Source: SLJN01 sp964505385
Lineage (GTDB): Bacteria > Bacteroidota > Rhodothermia > Balneolales > Natronogracilivirgulaceae
DNA length: 38,164 bases
Direction: 5' to 3'
Assembly (NCBI GenBank): GCA_964505385.1
Contig: CAZDIA010000029.1
Coordinates: forward strand, 1-38,164
Shown here one piece after another: positions 1-9,032 of the stretch. Below the pieces are notes generated by a model. The model made no database searches, had not been told where the DNA came from, and saw nothing but the letters and a program-made list of their open reading frames with translations. The position numbers and the translations under genes were made by a program. Position 1 is the first letter of the stretch. Each line of letters begins with the position of its first letter.

Positions 1-371
1 TGGATAAAAACACGTAAAAATTCATCATAACTGTTTTCGCCAAGCTCATTTGCTTGTTCATATATTCTTGGAGCACAACAATATAATGTTCCTTCAACCG
101 GTTCTGTTGCGGAGTTTTGGTGGTAGGAAAAAGTTATGATATCGGTTACATAATCTTTTTTGAGAAATTCCCGGTTGGTTTTGATGATTTGATCTTCGGA
201 AACATAGGCGATTTCCACCTCCGAGAATTCTACATTTTCACCCCGGCTTATATCATTAAGTATGCGCAACAAGGTATCTTCTTCAACCGGAATCTCGTAG
301 CCGGATTCATTGAATATATCTAATTGGACAGAAGATGCAGGCCGGGAGTTTGATTCACTACTCTGAGTCAA
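1..371 (-). CDS. ybeY: YbeY rRNA maturation endoribonuclease (3' end outside window)
   Basis: This is the N-terminal ~123 residues of a YbeY-type metal-dependent RNase, which matures 16S rRNA ends and takes part in ribosome quality control. Reading down from 371 the product has the typical segment of a conserved acidic turn, then 'NREFL', then 'YVTDIITF', which is the Bacteroidota version of the family's 'PTDVLSFP' region. The zinc motif HGxLHLxGYDH would lie beyond position 1. No ATG is available in frame, so the start is probably the TTG at 371-369. That start overlaps the last 14 nt of the upstream gene, which suggests translational coupling. Family assignment is firm; the exact start is inferred. 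Confidence 0.85.
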   Translation of the reverse strand, partial: MTQSSESNSRPASSVQLDIFNESGYEIPVEEDTLLRILNDISRGENVEFSEVEIAYVSEDQIIKTNREFLKKDYVTDIITFSYHQNSATEPVEGTLYCCAPRIYEQANELGENSYDEFLRVFI

Positions 372-813
372 ATTTGAATCCTTCGCTGTCGATGCTGTCA
401 GTGAGTGAAAGAGCTACTGAGCTCATCATAACTTCCTGAGGCTGCCGGGTGAAGTCCCCCTTTAACAACTTATCGGAAACATTGGCAAAGAAACTGCATC
501 CGGCTTCTTTTTCGACGATTAAACCAGAGGTTTTCTGGTCGCTTTTGCCAAAAAATGTGACTTGATTCAATATATCGCTGGCCACAAAACCTGTGCAATT
601 GTGGAGTTGAAGAAATGTGTTTTGCGCATATACCGAAATCATATTCATTTTTTGTCCCTCCACCTCCAGGTTGATGTGCATTTCAAGAGCAAGTCTGCGA
701 TTATGCTCTTCATTGACAAGTTCAAACCGGTAAACATCATTGGTTTTTTTTATTCGGGCTCCGAGAACCTCGCCAATGACATTCAAATTTTCTTCTGTGA
801 ATTCGTGAATCAT
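358..813 (-). CDS. conserved hypothetical protein upstream of ybeY
   Basis: A 151-residue soluble, acidic protein that I do not recognise. It has no signal peptide or membrane segment. The first half alternates charged and hydrophobic residues as in a beta-rich fold; two cysteines sit near the middle. It starts at an ATG at 813 and its 3' end overlaps the TTG start of ybeY by 14 nt, so the two genes are probably co-translated. A role near ribosome maturation is only suggested by this linkage. The two antisense reading frames in the same stretch are shadows. Confidence 0.65.
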   Translation of the reverse strand: MIHEFTEENLNVIGEVLGARIKKTNDVYRFELVNEEHNRRLALEMHINLEVEGQKMNMISVYAQNTFLQLHNCTGFVASDILNQVTFFGKSDQKTSGLIVEKEAGCSFFANVSDKLLKGDFTRQPQEVMMSSVALSLTDSIDSEGFKFDSE

Positions 814-842
814 GATTCATGATCTTTGTAAGTGGCCGAACT

Positions 843-850
843 CAAAATTA
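843..850 (-). promoter_or_regulatory. possible -7 element (TAnnTTTG type) for the 813-358/ybeY unit
   Basis: Read on the minus strand the bases are TAATTTTG, which fits the Bacteroidota -7 consensus TAnnTTTG. It lies 30 nt upstream of the ATG at 813. No TTG is found at the expected 19-21 nt upstream, so only half the promoter is supported. Confidence 0.3.
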
Positions 851-956
851 CACAAAAACCTGACTTCTTGAAAGTTTAAATCAGGAGTGAAGAAACGTTA
901 GCAGAAATCCCGCAGGAATTAGACGTAATGGAACATTTTCGCCTCTACCTCAAGTT

Positions 957-1158
957 CCTATCACCATTTTATGTGGTCCACATTCAGTGATTGTTGATTA
1001 GAAATACCCTTGCGGTCTCCCTACAGTCGACCCTTCAAGGGACATTGGTGTTTTGAGTATTATTTGGTGATTGGTGCTTGAACAACATCAAACCTCAAAC
1101 CTCAAACAAATTTTTCCAGCAATTGGTAACACATGTAGCAACCACACTGGTTTTTATT
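957..1158 (+). repeat. composite intergenic repeat element, copy 1
   Basis: The left module at 957-992 matches 6711-6746 at about 31 of 36 positions by eye and includes the shared CATTCAGTGATTGT. The core has three tandem heptamers (ATCAAAC then two CTCAAAC, 1087-1107). The right module 1108-1142 matches 20704-20738 at 29 of 35 positions. The inverted left arm is decayed here, unlike in the 6.8 kb copy. Confidence 0.65.
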
Positions 1159-1172
1159 CCAAACCGATCTGA

Positions 1173-4067
1173 TCAGAAAAAGCGACGTACCTGTTGTAGA
1201 TTTTCGTCACGATCTCTGGGGAAACCGTATTCTTCGCCAACGATGCGGTCAACAAAGTCTGCAAGCTCCAACGCCTGGTCTTCCATGTCGTTCTCAAAGT
1301 ATGCTCGTTGTACGATCATTAGCTGGGAAATGTTCCGTGACATTTCCCGGAATTTCTCCTGTTGTTGCTGTTCCAGACGTTCAGAGCGTTCTTCCCCAAG
1401 CTGACGTTCTATAAGGGAAAGCTGTTCAGAATCTCTGCGAAGCGATCTTTCGATACGCGGTTTTGCAATTTCAGCAATATTCAGCGCTCTTTCGTTTTCA
1501 TCCAGCTCCATGTATCGGTTTGCATAACTGAGCATGGTGTTGGTATCGCCCCGAATAGTTTCAAAAGGGATTTGGTCTTCACCCCACCGCAACCAGTAAG
1601 CGGCACTGTCCGGTTCATTCATATCAGAGAATGTATCCGCCTGCTGATTGAAAAGCGTACGGTAGTTGGCGATCATTCTCCGGATATTTTCATCGAAGTA
1701 GGCATTCTCATTATCGAGCTCTCTGTATCGGAAGGATTTAAGCTTTCTGCCGTGGATATCGGTATTTACAGCGCCATAAGTTTCACCATGCTGTTTGGGA
1801 ACTACGCGAAACGCCTTGCCTTCCAGCCGGAAATAATCCCTCAGGTTTAACAGACCATCACCGGAAACGGTGATAGCGAAGTAAATCGGGCGCACCCACT
1901 GATTGGTTTGGATAATGTCGAGTGCAGCTTCATCCTGAACGCGCATCATATGGCGCCCGTCACCAAGCGGTGTACCTTCAAACTCCCATCGCATTTCATC
2001 GTCAAGATCCTCGATAGGAATGCCGAATCCCATTTCCTCGATAAAATCCAGCTGTGCAAACTCAGCTTCGCCCAATGGATCACCGGAAACCGGATTATCG
2101 GGGTCCTCCAATCGTTGCCTGAGCATGTCTTTATCTACCGGGACGCTGAATTCCTGAGGTTGAAACAGCGATGGGGTATCCATTTCTTCAACTTCAGCAT
2201 CTGTAAATGACATCGGCACCGGCGGAGCATTATGGTTCCATTGGTTTTTCATCTGCTTGATGTACCAACGGGTATTCAGCAAACTGAGGTTTACCACGCG
2301 TACATCCCGGCGGAGACCTTCGACTTCCTGAAGATACCAAAGCGGGAAGGTATCGTTGTCGCCATTGGTAAAAATGATACCGTACGGTTCGACGCTGTTA
2401 AGGAGGTTATATGCGTAGTCAGGAGCTACGTAGCGGAGGCTTCGGTCGTTGTTGGTGTAAGTCTGGCTTCCCACTAAAACCGGTCCCATCAGAAGGCAAA
2501 GTCCGAGAGCACCGTAAGCCATGTACTTATTACCACTTAAATACTGCTTAATTAGTTCTATGATACCTGTGATTCCCAGGCCAATCCAAATTGAGAAGGC
2601 AAAGAAGGAGCCGGTGTACGAATAATCGCGCTCACGCGGTTGAAATGGTGTTTGGTTCAGGTATACAATGATGGCAAGCCCGGTAACAATAAATAGAGCC
2701 AGCACACTCAGGGCTCGTTTCCAGTCGCTGCTGAAATGGAACACCATGCCAATAACACCAAGTAAAAAAGGCAGATAAAAGAAACGATTGTGGGCAGGAT
2801 TATCGGCAAATTCATCGGAAGTACCTATGCCTGAGATCCATGCGGCATCCTGTTCATCACTTTCCCGGCCGATAAAATTCCAGTTAAAGTACCTCACGTA
2901 CATATGCCCTACCTGGTAATTCCAGAAAAATGACCAGTCGCTGTCATATTCGGCATATTTTTGCATATGGCGTTGATCAGCGGAATGGCGCCGAGGGAAG
3001 AAGGTAGACTCTTCACGGTCAATGGTTCCGCGGGTATCATCAAAAGTGGGGCCACTTAACAGAGGTACATCACCATATTGCTCGCGCTGTAGAAAACTGA
3101 CAAACGCGTCGGCGGTGTCAGGCGAGTTTTGATCGATAGGCGGATTGGCTTGTGAGCGTATGTAAATCATAGCGTAGGCAGAATAGCCAATCATAATCAT
3201 GGCATACCCGACAAGGATCAGGTTGGCCATGCGCATGCCTTTGTTATGGGTATAATAGATGCCATATGCAAGCAAACCAACCACAATGACGGCAAAGGAA
3301 AAAGGACCCAGCAGACCTCCCGTCGCATTTTCAAAACCGGCCGCCATAGTGGGCAGGTAGATGATGGTGCCCGGGAAAATCAGAAAAAATATACCGGTGA
3401 TTATAGCCCCGCTGATAACGAAAGTTTTCGGAGAGAATTCAAATTTTCGGAAATATACAATCAGCCCGACAAAGAAAATGGCCAGCAAACTGAGAAGGTG
3501 CACACCAAAGGCGAGACCAAAGATGAATACGATGAGTATCAGCCAGCGTTCATTTCTGGGCTGGGCATGATTTTCACTCCATTTCAAAACAAGCCAAACA
3601 ACTAAAGCTGTAAAGGTGAGGGACAGGGCGTAGGTTTCAGCTTCGATTGATGTAAACCAGTGGCTGTCGGTTACGGCAAATGTAAGCGCACCGATCAGGG
3701 CGCCGCCGTACATGCCGATTTTATCAATCAGCGGATAGGAATCGGGATGGCCTCTGAACTCTCGAACAAGCCGGACGATAATCAGATACAAGAGCATGAT
3801 TGTAACGGCCGAGGCAAGCGCACTCATAAAATTGATACTGTAGGCGACCCAGTCGGTTGCCATGAACATCGAAAAGACACGCCCTAAAAGCAGGTATAGC
3901 GGCGTTCCCGGTGGGTGAGGTATTTGCAGGCCGTGCGCGCAGGCAATACGTTCGCTGGCATCCCAAAAACTTGCCGTCGGCGCAAGCGTTAGCCAGTACA
4001 GTATAAGCGGAATAATAAAAGCAATTGCTGCAAAAAGGCGATTAAGAGAATTATGGTCAGTTTGCAT
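1173..4067 (-). CDS. DUF2723 / GT117-family multipass membrane glycosyltransferase-like protein
   Basis: A 964-residue protein of the DUF2723 (TMEM260-like, GT117) family, proposed to transfer sugar, probably mannose, from a lipid donor to exported proteins. The N-terminal half has about a dozen hydrophobic segments. The first loop carries the family signature: FWD (D36) with E39, followed by 'HPPGTPLY' and 'LLGRVF'. A second conserved block, 'NGDNDTFPLWYLQ', lies in the soluble half, followed by an Asp/Glu-rich region and a C-terminal helical, possibly coiled-coil tail rich in Gln, Glu and Arg. Length and domain order fit Bacteroidota members. It starts at an ATG 61 nt from the divergent plus-strand gene frame at 4129. 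Activity is inferred from the family only. Confidence 0.85.
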   Translation of the reverse strand: MQTDHNSLNRLFAAIAFIIPLILYWLTLAPTASFWDASERIACAHGLQIPHPPGTPLYLLLGRVFSMFMATDWVAYSINFMSALASAVTIMLLYLIIVRLVREFRGHPDSYPLIDKIGMYGGALIGALTFAVTDSHWFTSIEAETYALSLTFTALVVWLVLKWSENHAQPRNERWLILIVFIFGLAFGVHLLSLLAIFFVGLIVYFRKFEFSPKTFVISGAIITGIFFLIFPGTIIYLPTMAAGFENATGGLLGPFSFAVIVVGLLAYGIYYTHNKGMRMANLILVGYAMIMIGYSAYAMIYIRSQANPPIDQNSPDTADAFVSFLQREQYGDVPLLSGPTFDDTRGTIDREESTFFPRRHSADQRHMQKYAEYDSDWSFFWNYQVGHMYVRYFNWNFIGRESDEQDAAWISGIGTSDEFADNPAHNRFFYLPFLLGVIGMVFHFSSDWKRALSVLALFIVTGLAIIVYLNQTPFQPRERDYSYTGSFFAFSIWIGLGITGIIELIKQYLSGNKYMAYGALGLCLLMGPVLVGSQTYTNNDRSLRYVAPDYAYNLLNSVEPYGIIFTNGDNDTFPLWYLQEVEGLRRDVRVVNLSLLNTRWYIKQMKNQWNHNAPPVPMSFTDAEVEEMDTPSLFQPQEFSVPVDKDMLRQRLEDPDNPVSGDPLGEAEFAQLDFIEEMGFGIPIEDLDDEMRWEFEGTPLGDGRHMMRVQDEAALDIIQTNQWVRPIYFAITVSGDGLLNLRDYFRLEGKAFRVVPKQHGETYGAVNTDIHGRKLKSFRYRELDNENAYFDENIRRMIANYRTLFNQQADTFSDMNEPDSAAYWLRWGEDQIPFETIRGDTNTMLSYANRYMELDENERALNIAEIAKPRIERSLRRDSEQLSLIERQLGEERSERLEQQQQEKFREMSRNISQLMIVQRAYFENDMEDQALELADFVDRIVGEEYGFPRDRDENLQQVRRFF

Positions 4068-4170
4068 TCTGTATTGGTTTAAACAGATATCGTATATTTA
4101 CCTTATACCCCGAACGGGAAAGTCTACAATGATAGGAATACCCACCGGCAAGTTCAAAGACAATAATCCC

Positions 4171-6702
4171 ATGGAAAGTAAAAAAAATATAAATCGCCCA
4201 TTTAACGCCGTATTAGCCGGTATTATTTCTTTATTGCTCATCAATATGAGCAGTTGCAGAATGCTGGATGAGTATTTGATGACAGTTGAAACGGATGAAG
4301 AAGCTATTGAAGAAGAGGAGTGGATCATCCCGAGTGGTTTCCGGCAATCCTTACGAACTCTTAAATGGGATTTGCATCATCAAAAATTATGGGTACGGTT
4401 TGATTTTAACAGCGAGCAGGTGCTCGGGCAAACCGAGTTATTTTTTACCAATGAGGATGATTCAACAAGGCAGGTTGTCCTGGATTCCAGGAATATTGAT
4501 TTTGAACGAATCGCTTTAGCCGGTTCTGAAGACAACCTGAGGTATTTAAAAGGTTCGTCGACGGTTACTGTAATCCTGCCGGAATATTATCATGAGGGTG
4601 ATTCGCTCTATCTGGATATTGAATATAGTGCCACCCCCGGTGATCGCGGACTTTATTTTGTTGATCCGCAGAGCAAAGATCCTTCCTTGCCTACGCAGGT
4701 GTGGACGCTTGGCCAGCCTGAGGATAACTCTTACTGGTTCCCGACGGTAGATCATCCTGCCGAACGCAGGACTCAGGAGTTGTGGATTTCCGTGCCGGAT
4801 TCTCTTGAAACGCTCTCCAACGGATCACTGATAGAAAGCAGAGTTATGCCGGGCGACAGTTTACGAACCGACTACTGGAAGCTGGATCAACCGCATGCTC
4901 CGTATCTGACCGTGCTTGCTGCAGGCAATTTTAATATTGAAGAGCGTCTGCATGATGATATCGTGATGCGATATTACACCGAACCTGAGTATGCCCGGTA
5001 TATGGATGATATCTACGAGGATACCGAAGAAATGTTCGATTTCATCCACGATCACATGAATATCCGCTATCCATGGGATGGAGTTTACAGTCAGGCACCG
5101 GTGCATAATTACATCGCGGATGGCATGGAAAACACCACCGCAACGATCCTACACGATGGCATACAGATGGATAAGCGGGCAAAACAGCACCGGACCAATG
5201 AAGATTTGCTCATGCATCATATTACAAATCATTGGTTTGGCAATATGGTGACCCCCAAAAACTGGGCTAATTTGCCGTTGAGTGGAGGGTTTGCGAACTA
5301 TTTCGAAATCCTGTTCCGGGAGCATTCGGAAGGTGAAGAAGAAGCAATCTGGAAAAATCTGGAAAACCGTGAGCTTTATTTCACCGAAGCCCGGGAAACG
5401 CGTCGCCCGGTGATCTTCAACCGGTATCATGATCCTGAGGATATGTACGACCGGCATACATATCAGAAAACGGGTCAGATTTTACGGATGCTGCATAATT
5501 ATCTTGGTGATGAAGCATGGTGGGGAGCAGTTAACAGCTATCTGGAACGCCATCAATTCGATGCTGTTGATGTCGATGATTTGCAGGATGCATTTGAAGA
5601 GGAGACCGGGGAAAGTCTTGAGTGGTTTTTTGATCAGTGGTTTCATCAGCCGGGGCATCCGACACTTGAAATTGATACCCGAAATACAGCTACGGGCAAA
5701 GAGCTATTGGTAGAGCAAACGCATGATCTCCGGCGACAGCCACTGTTCAGGCTGGAAGCTGAAGTTGAGCTCATTAAAAGTGATGCGGAGGATGAGCGAC
5801 AGACCATCACAGTAGACCGGGCAGATTCGGCCTATGCTTTTGATGATCCGCGAATTGATCAGATCATTTTTGATCCCGACCGTGTGCAACTGGCCGAGTA
5901 TTTTACTTTCATCGACGAAGATGATTTGATGGAAAGGCTTGATCACTCAAGTGTAGCCGTAAGGGCGGAAGCTCTTGATATGCTTTACGGATTGAGATGG
6001 AGCACCGATATGGAGCGTAAATTGCGGGAAATGGTGACTGAAGATGAATTTCCCGGTGTGAGAAAGCGGGCAATTCAGGTACTTGCAGATCTTGGGCGCC
6101 TTGATCCGGTATCATTGGCCACGGGGCTTACTTACGAAAACGAAAAGGATAGCCGGGTGCGTGAACATGCTTTCTGGATACTTGAAGATCGAACAACAGG
6201 CCGGGTTCAAAGTTTTGCAGAAGAGATGACACGAGACACCAGCTATAGTGTTGCTGCTGAGGCTATTGCATTTTACGGCAGAACGTTTCCGGATGATGTA
6301 CATGAAATAGCGCCTGAGTTTATTGAAACCTATTCATATCAGCATATGCTACGTGAAGCTGCTGTTGAGGCACTTTCTTATTCTACACATGAGCAAGCCT
6401 ACAGAACGATGAAAAGTGCAGCCCGCCACCATGGTGAGCATGATTATATTTTATATGCTCTCGCTTATCTCCCGGACTTCGCAGACGAGCTTGATGTAGA
6501 AGATGAATTGGCTGAGTTTTTTGAGGAAAAAGCAAGAACATCCCCCTACAGCTCCATAAGAGCGGAAAGTTATGAAGGGCTGGGTGCAATTGGCGCAACC
6601 CGGAAGCTCGATTTTCTAAGAGAACAGTATCAAAAAGCGGATTCTGATTTTGAACGTGAAGTGCTGGAATATGTAATTGAAGAACTGGAGGCTGCTGTTT
6701 AG
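4171..6702 (+). CDS. M1-aminopeptidase-like lipoprotein with HEAT-like repeats, predicted catalytically dead
   Basis: An exported lipoprotein built like an M1 aminopeptidase (beta-sandwich, then peptidase domain) followed by HEAT-like helical repeats in the last ~230 residues. From the ATG at 4171 the product has 843 residues and a lipobox ending at Cys29 (NMSSC). An upstream in-frame ATG at 4129 would give an unusually long n-region, so I prefer 4171. The exopeptidase motif GMEN (318-321), WFGN and a Tyr in the region of the transition-state tyrosine ('TYQKTGQIL') are kept. The zinc site is not: where family members have HExxH-x18-E this protein has H349, H350, N353 and G372. Spacing is exactly conserved, so these are substitutions, not misalignment. 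It is probably a substrate-binding or scaffold pseudopeptidase on the cell surface or in the periplasm. Fold assignment is strong; role unknown. Confidence 0.85.
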   Translation: MESKKNINRPFNAVLAGIISLLLINMSSCRMLDEYLMTVETDEEAIEEEEWIIPSGFRQSLRTLKWDLHHQKLWVRFDFNSEQVLGQTELFFTNEDDSTRQVVLDSRNIDFERIALAGSEDNLRYLKGSSTVTVILPEYYHEGDSLYLDIEYSATPGDRGLYFVDPQSKDPSLPTQVWTLGQPEDNSYWFPTVDHPAERRTQELWISVPDSLETLSNGSLIESRVMPGDSLRTDYWKLDQPHAPYLTVLAAGNFNIEERLHDDIVMRYYTEPEYARYMDDIYEDTEEMFDFIHDHMNIRYPWDGVYSQAPVHNYIADGMENTTATILHDGIQMDKRAKQHRTNEDLLMHHITNHWFGNMVTPKNWANLPLSGGFANYFEILFREHSEGEEEAIWKNLENRELYFTEARETRRPVIFNRYHDPEDMYDRHTYQKTGQILRMLHNYLGDEAWWGAVNSYLERHQFDAVDVDDLQDAFEEETGESLEWFFDQWFHQPGHPTLEIDTRNTATGKELLVEQTHDLRRQPLFRLEAEVELIKSDAEDERQTITVDRADSAYAFDDPRIDQIIFDPDRVQLAEYFTFIDEDDLMERLDHSSVAVRAEALDMLYGLRWSTDMERKLREMVTEDEFPGVRKRAIQVLADLGRLDPVSLATGLTYENEKDSRVREHAFWILEDRTTGRVQSFAEEMTRDTSYSVAAEAIAFYGRTFPDDVHEIAPEFIETYSYQHMLREAAVEALSYSTHEQAYRTMKSAARHHGEHDYILYALAYLPDFADELDVEDELAEFFEEKARTSPYSSIRAESYEGLGAIGATRKLDFLREQYQKADSDFEREVLEYVIEELEAAV

Positions 6703-6710
6703 CTCGAGTT

Positions 6711-6898
6711 ACTGTCACCACTTTATATGGCCCTCATTCAGTGATTGTAGTTGCTACACGTGTTATGAATTGCCGGGAATAGTTGGTTTGATGTTTGAGG
6801 TTTGATGTTCTCCTCAACTGAACATCAAACCTCAAACATCAAACAAATTTTCTGTGCGTATTATAAAAACAGTAGTTACATAGGCTTTTACAAGAAGT
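6711..6898 (+). repeat. composite intergenic repeat element, copy 2, with perfect heptamer hairpin
   Basis: Lies between the convergent 3' ends of the M1-like gene and batA. The left module 6711-6746 matches 957-992. 6750-6776 is an inverted version of the CATGTAGCAAC module (23 of 27 positions against copy 1). The centre is a perfect fold-back (6786-6844). The right flank 6845-6898 resembles the flanks at 1108 and 20704 and ends in GCTTTTACAAGAAGT, compare GCTATTACAGGAAGT near 20746. Confidence 0.7.
6786..6844. repeat. perfect 25-bp inverted repeat made of tandem heptamers
   Basis: Arms 6786-6810 and 6820-6844 are exact reverse complements with a 9-nt loop. Each arm is three heptamers of the form GTTTGAK (reverse arm MTCAAAC) plus four bases. 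Sitting between two convergent gene ends it could act as a bidirectional terminator, but the stem is A/T-rich and has no U-tract of the usual kind. Confidence 0.9.
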
Positions 6899-6902
6899 AA
6901 AA

Positions 6903-7895
6903 CTAACTCTCAATCCTGAACCACCAACGCTCCAGTGCGAATCCGAATAATAAGATCAAAATTCCGGGAGCCAGAAACCGGTGGTAGATATCATGGTAGT
7001 CGGTGTAGATTTCTTCATCGATTACTGTGGTTTCCATTTCATCGATCTCATCGTAAACATTCTGTAATTCGACATTATCAGTAGCCCGGAAATAGCGGCC
7101 GCCGGTACGCTCGGCAATATACCTCATCATTTGTTCATCAATTTCCACCGGAATGTCATAGTATCTATCGCCCGTCACCGGGTCTGAAACCGGATAAGGA
7201 GCGTAATCCTCATCAGCACTTGCACCAATGGTGTGAACGGTAATTCCGTGCGCACGTGCTAATTCCCCGGCGGTGATGGGATCAATTTCACCCGCGTTGT
7301 TTTCGCCGTCCGTCAATAATAAGATAACTCTGGAGTCAGCATCACTATCGCGCAGCCGGTTAACAGCAGTCGCCAAACCCATTCCGATAGCTGTTCCATC
7401 TCTTACCATTCCAAGATCAATATCGGCAAGTTGACGTCGCAGAACCTCATGGTCCAGGGTTGGTGGAGCTACGGTAAAGCTTTCTCTTGCAAAAATGACA
7501 AGTCCAATTCGATCATCCGGCCGGTTTTGAATAAAATCATCAGCTACTTCCCGGACAGCAATAAGCCTGTTGGGCTCAAGGTCTTCAGCCAGCATGGATG
7601 AGGAAATGTCAATCACAAGTATGATATCACGCCCTTCAACGCTACGTTCCACTCGCTGTTCCTGAAACTGAGGGCGGGCAAGCGCAACGATCAATAAAGC
7701 AACTCCAATCCAGTATACCAACCAGACAAAAAACTGCATGTATTTTCCCCCGTTTCCGGCAACTTTACTTAAATGGCCGGTGCCCGAATACGTGATCTGC
7801 GCAAACCGTTTGCGGATATAATGCCAGTATTGAAAGCCAATACCCAGGGGGATCAGCAGCAGCGCAAAAAACCATTCCGGATTCGCCCAACTCAT
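6903..7895 (-). CDS. batA: BatA-type von Willebrand factor A membrane protein
   Basis: A 330-residue VWA-domain protein of the BatA/BatB (aerotolerance) family, thought to act in envelope-linked complex assembly with DUF58 and MoxR proteins. Two N-terminal membrane segments (about 8-25 and 54-74) precede the VWA domain, and a third segment lies near the C-terminus. The metal-ion-dependent adhesion site is complete: D96, S98, S100 (DISSS), T168 and D196 (LTDGENN). Its ATG overlaps the stop of the upstream gene by 4 nt. No BatB, TPR or full BatD gene follows: the unit ends at 6903 against a repeat and a convergent gene. Confidence 0.85.
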   Translation of the reverse strand: MSWANPEWFFALLLIPLGIGFQYWHYIRKRFAQITYSGTGHLSKVAGNGGKYMQFFVWLVYWIGVALLIVALARPQFQEQRVERSVEGRDIILVIDISSSMLAEDLEPNRLIAVREVADDFIQNRPDDRIGLVIFARESFTVAPPTLDHEVLRRQLADIDLGMVRDGTAIGMGLATAVNRLRDSDADSRVILLLTDGENNAGEIDPITAGELARAHGITVHTIGASADEDYAPYPVSDPVTGDRYYDIPVEIDEQMMRYIAERTGGRYFRATDNVELQNVYDEIDEMETTVIDEEIYTDYHDIYHRFLAPGILILLFGFALERWWFRIES

Positions 7896-8881
7896 GTAGT
7901 TTGCTCTTTAGTCGCTTGGTTTTCAGAAGAAACTTTATCCTGCTCCTCTTCGATAATTCTCATCAGATGCATTAACCCGCGATCGTACTTATCCGCAAGA
8001 TCGGTTATGGAATTGGCTGCGTAAAACACCTCATCAATATCCTGTTGTTGTGGCTTAAAGCCGGCAAATTTTACATCATCACACACTTTCAAAACGCGGG
8101 AAATTGATTTTTGCATATCTTCAGGAATCATTCTGTGATCCAAATATTCCATAATTTCAGAGTAAGTCGATTCCGGTGCAGGGATGTCATGCACTTCAGA
8201 GAGATAGGTTCGGATTGCCATGCTCAGCTCCAGAAACATGTCATCACTGTAACCGATTTCGGATTGATGCTTCTCGCGAATATGGCGAATATTCATTTTC
8301 AGCCGGTCAAGAGGGCTCTCCCAGTCGGGCTCAGCAGCAGGTTCTTCGGCAGGCGGAATCACTTTGGTTTTCTCTTTCCAGTATATGTAAGCCAGCCATC
8401 CGACGATCAGGAAAAAAGCCAGGATAGCGATCCACATCCATAAAGCTAAGGCAGTAAATTCAAAGAGTGCTTTGAAAGGACGAAAGGTATCATCTTCCTC
8501 TGTTACTAACCCTTCAAATACAAATGACCGGCCGGGAGCGGAAACGAAGGTTGTATCATCACCGGAAATGAGGCCGATATCGGTATCCGGAACGAAAGTG
8601 TTACCGGCTCCGAAATACTGCAGCTCATAGGTGATGCTTTTAATGGTTCCATCATCCCTGACACTGCGGTTAAGAATTTCGTAATCCGAACCGAATTGAG
8701 CGGAATCGGGATAAACAACCTCATCATACTCCCCCCAATCCCGCAAAAGCAAAGTAAAGATAAACTCGTCGCCCACTCCCAGGGTATCAGCCTGCAGCTG
8801 GCTGGAAGCGTCCTGCCCTTGAACTCCGGCCGGCAAAAACGATAGAATAATAATCAGGGATGAGGGGATAAAATACTTCAT
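7892..8881 (-). CDS. BatD/DUF4381-like exported membrane-anchored protein
   Basis: A 329-residue protein with an N-terminal signal peptide (first ~22 residues), a beta-rich periplasmic region, one membrane segment (about 144-168) and a cytoplasmic helical tail ending in a charged segment. This layout and its position between DUF58 and BatA genes match the small BatD/DUF4381-like component of aerotolerance operons. It overlaps batA by 4 nt (ATGA-type), so the two are translationally coupled. There are no catalytic motifs; a structural or adaptor role is inferred from the operon. Confidence 0.7.
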   Translation of the reverse strand: MKYFIPSSLIIILSFLPAGVQGQDASSQLQADTLGVGDEFIFTLLLRDWGEYDEVVYPDSAQFGSDYEILNRSVRDDGTIKSITYELQYFGAGNTFVPDTDIGLISGDDTTFVSAPGRSFVFEGLVTEEDDTFRPFKALFEFTALALWMWIAILAFFLIVGWLAYIYWKEKTKVIPPAEEPAAEPDWESPLDRLKMNIRHIREKHQSEIGYSDDMFLELSMAIRTYLSEVHDIPAPESTYSEIMEYLDHRMIPEDMQKSISRVLKVCDDVKFAGFKPQQQDIDEVFYAANSITDLADKYDRGLMHLMRIIEEEQDKVSSENQATKEQTT

Positions 8882-9032
8882 TTCGAATCTACAGATACCG
8901 CGATAAAATATGATAAAAGCACATAACCGGCTTTTTCGCTCAAACGCTGTTTGTATGGATTTTGTATTGCCGGGTTAAGATAAGCAACAGATAACCTGTT
9001 TTTATACAGCCGTCCAAAAGTGCAAAATAATG

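Larger units (their letters stand above)
814..1172. other. intergenic stretch holding a composite repeat element
   Basis: No gene is apparent in these 359 bases. The first 45 nt hold the candidate promoter of the hypothetical/ybeY unit. From about 957 to 1158 lies a composite repeat related to the one at 6711-6898: a left module (957-992), degenerate GGTG-containing heptamers around 1066-1086, three heptamers ending in CAAAC (1087-1107), and a right module (1108-1158) with CATGTAGCAAC. Confidence 0.7.

Noticed and set aside
4129..4170. Upstream in-frame ATG for the M1-like protein
   Set aside because: It would put 31 residues before the hydrophobic core of the lipoprotein signal; the ATG at 4171 gives a normal signal peptide. 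Not excluded.
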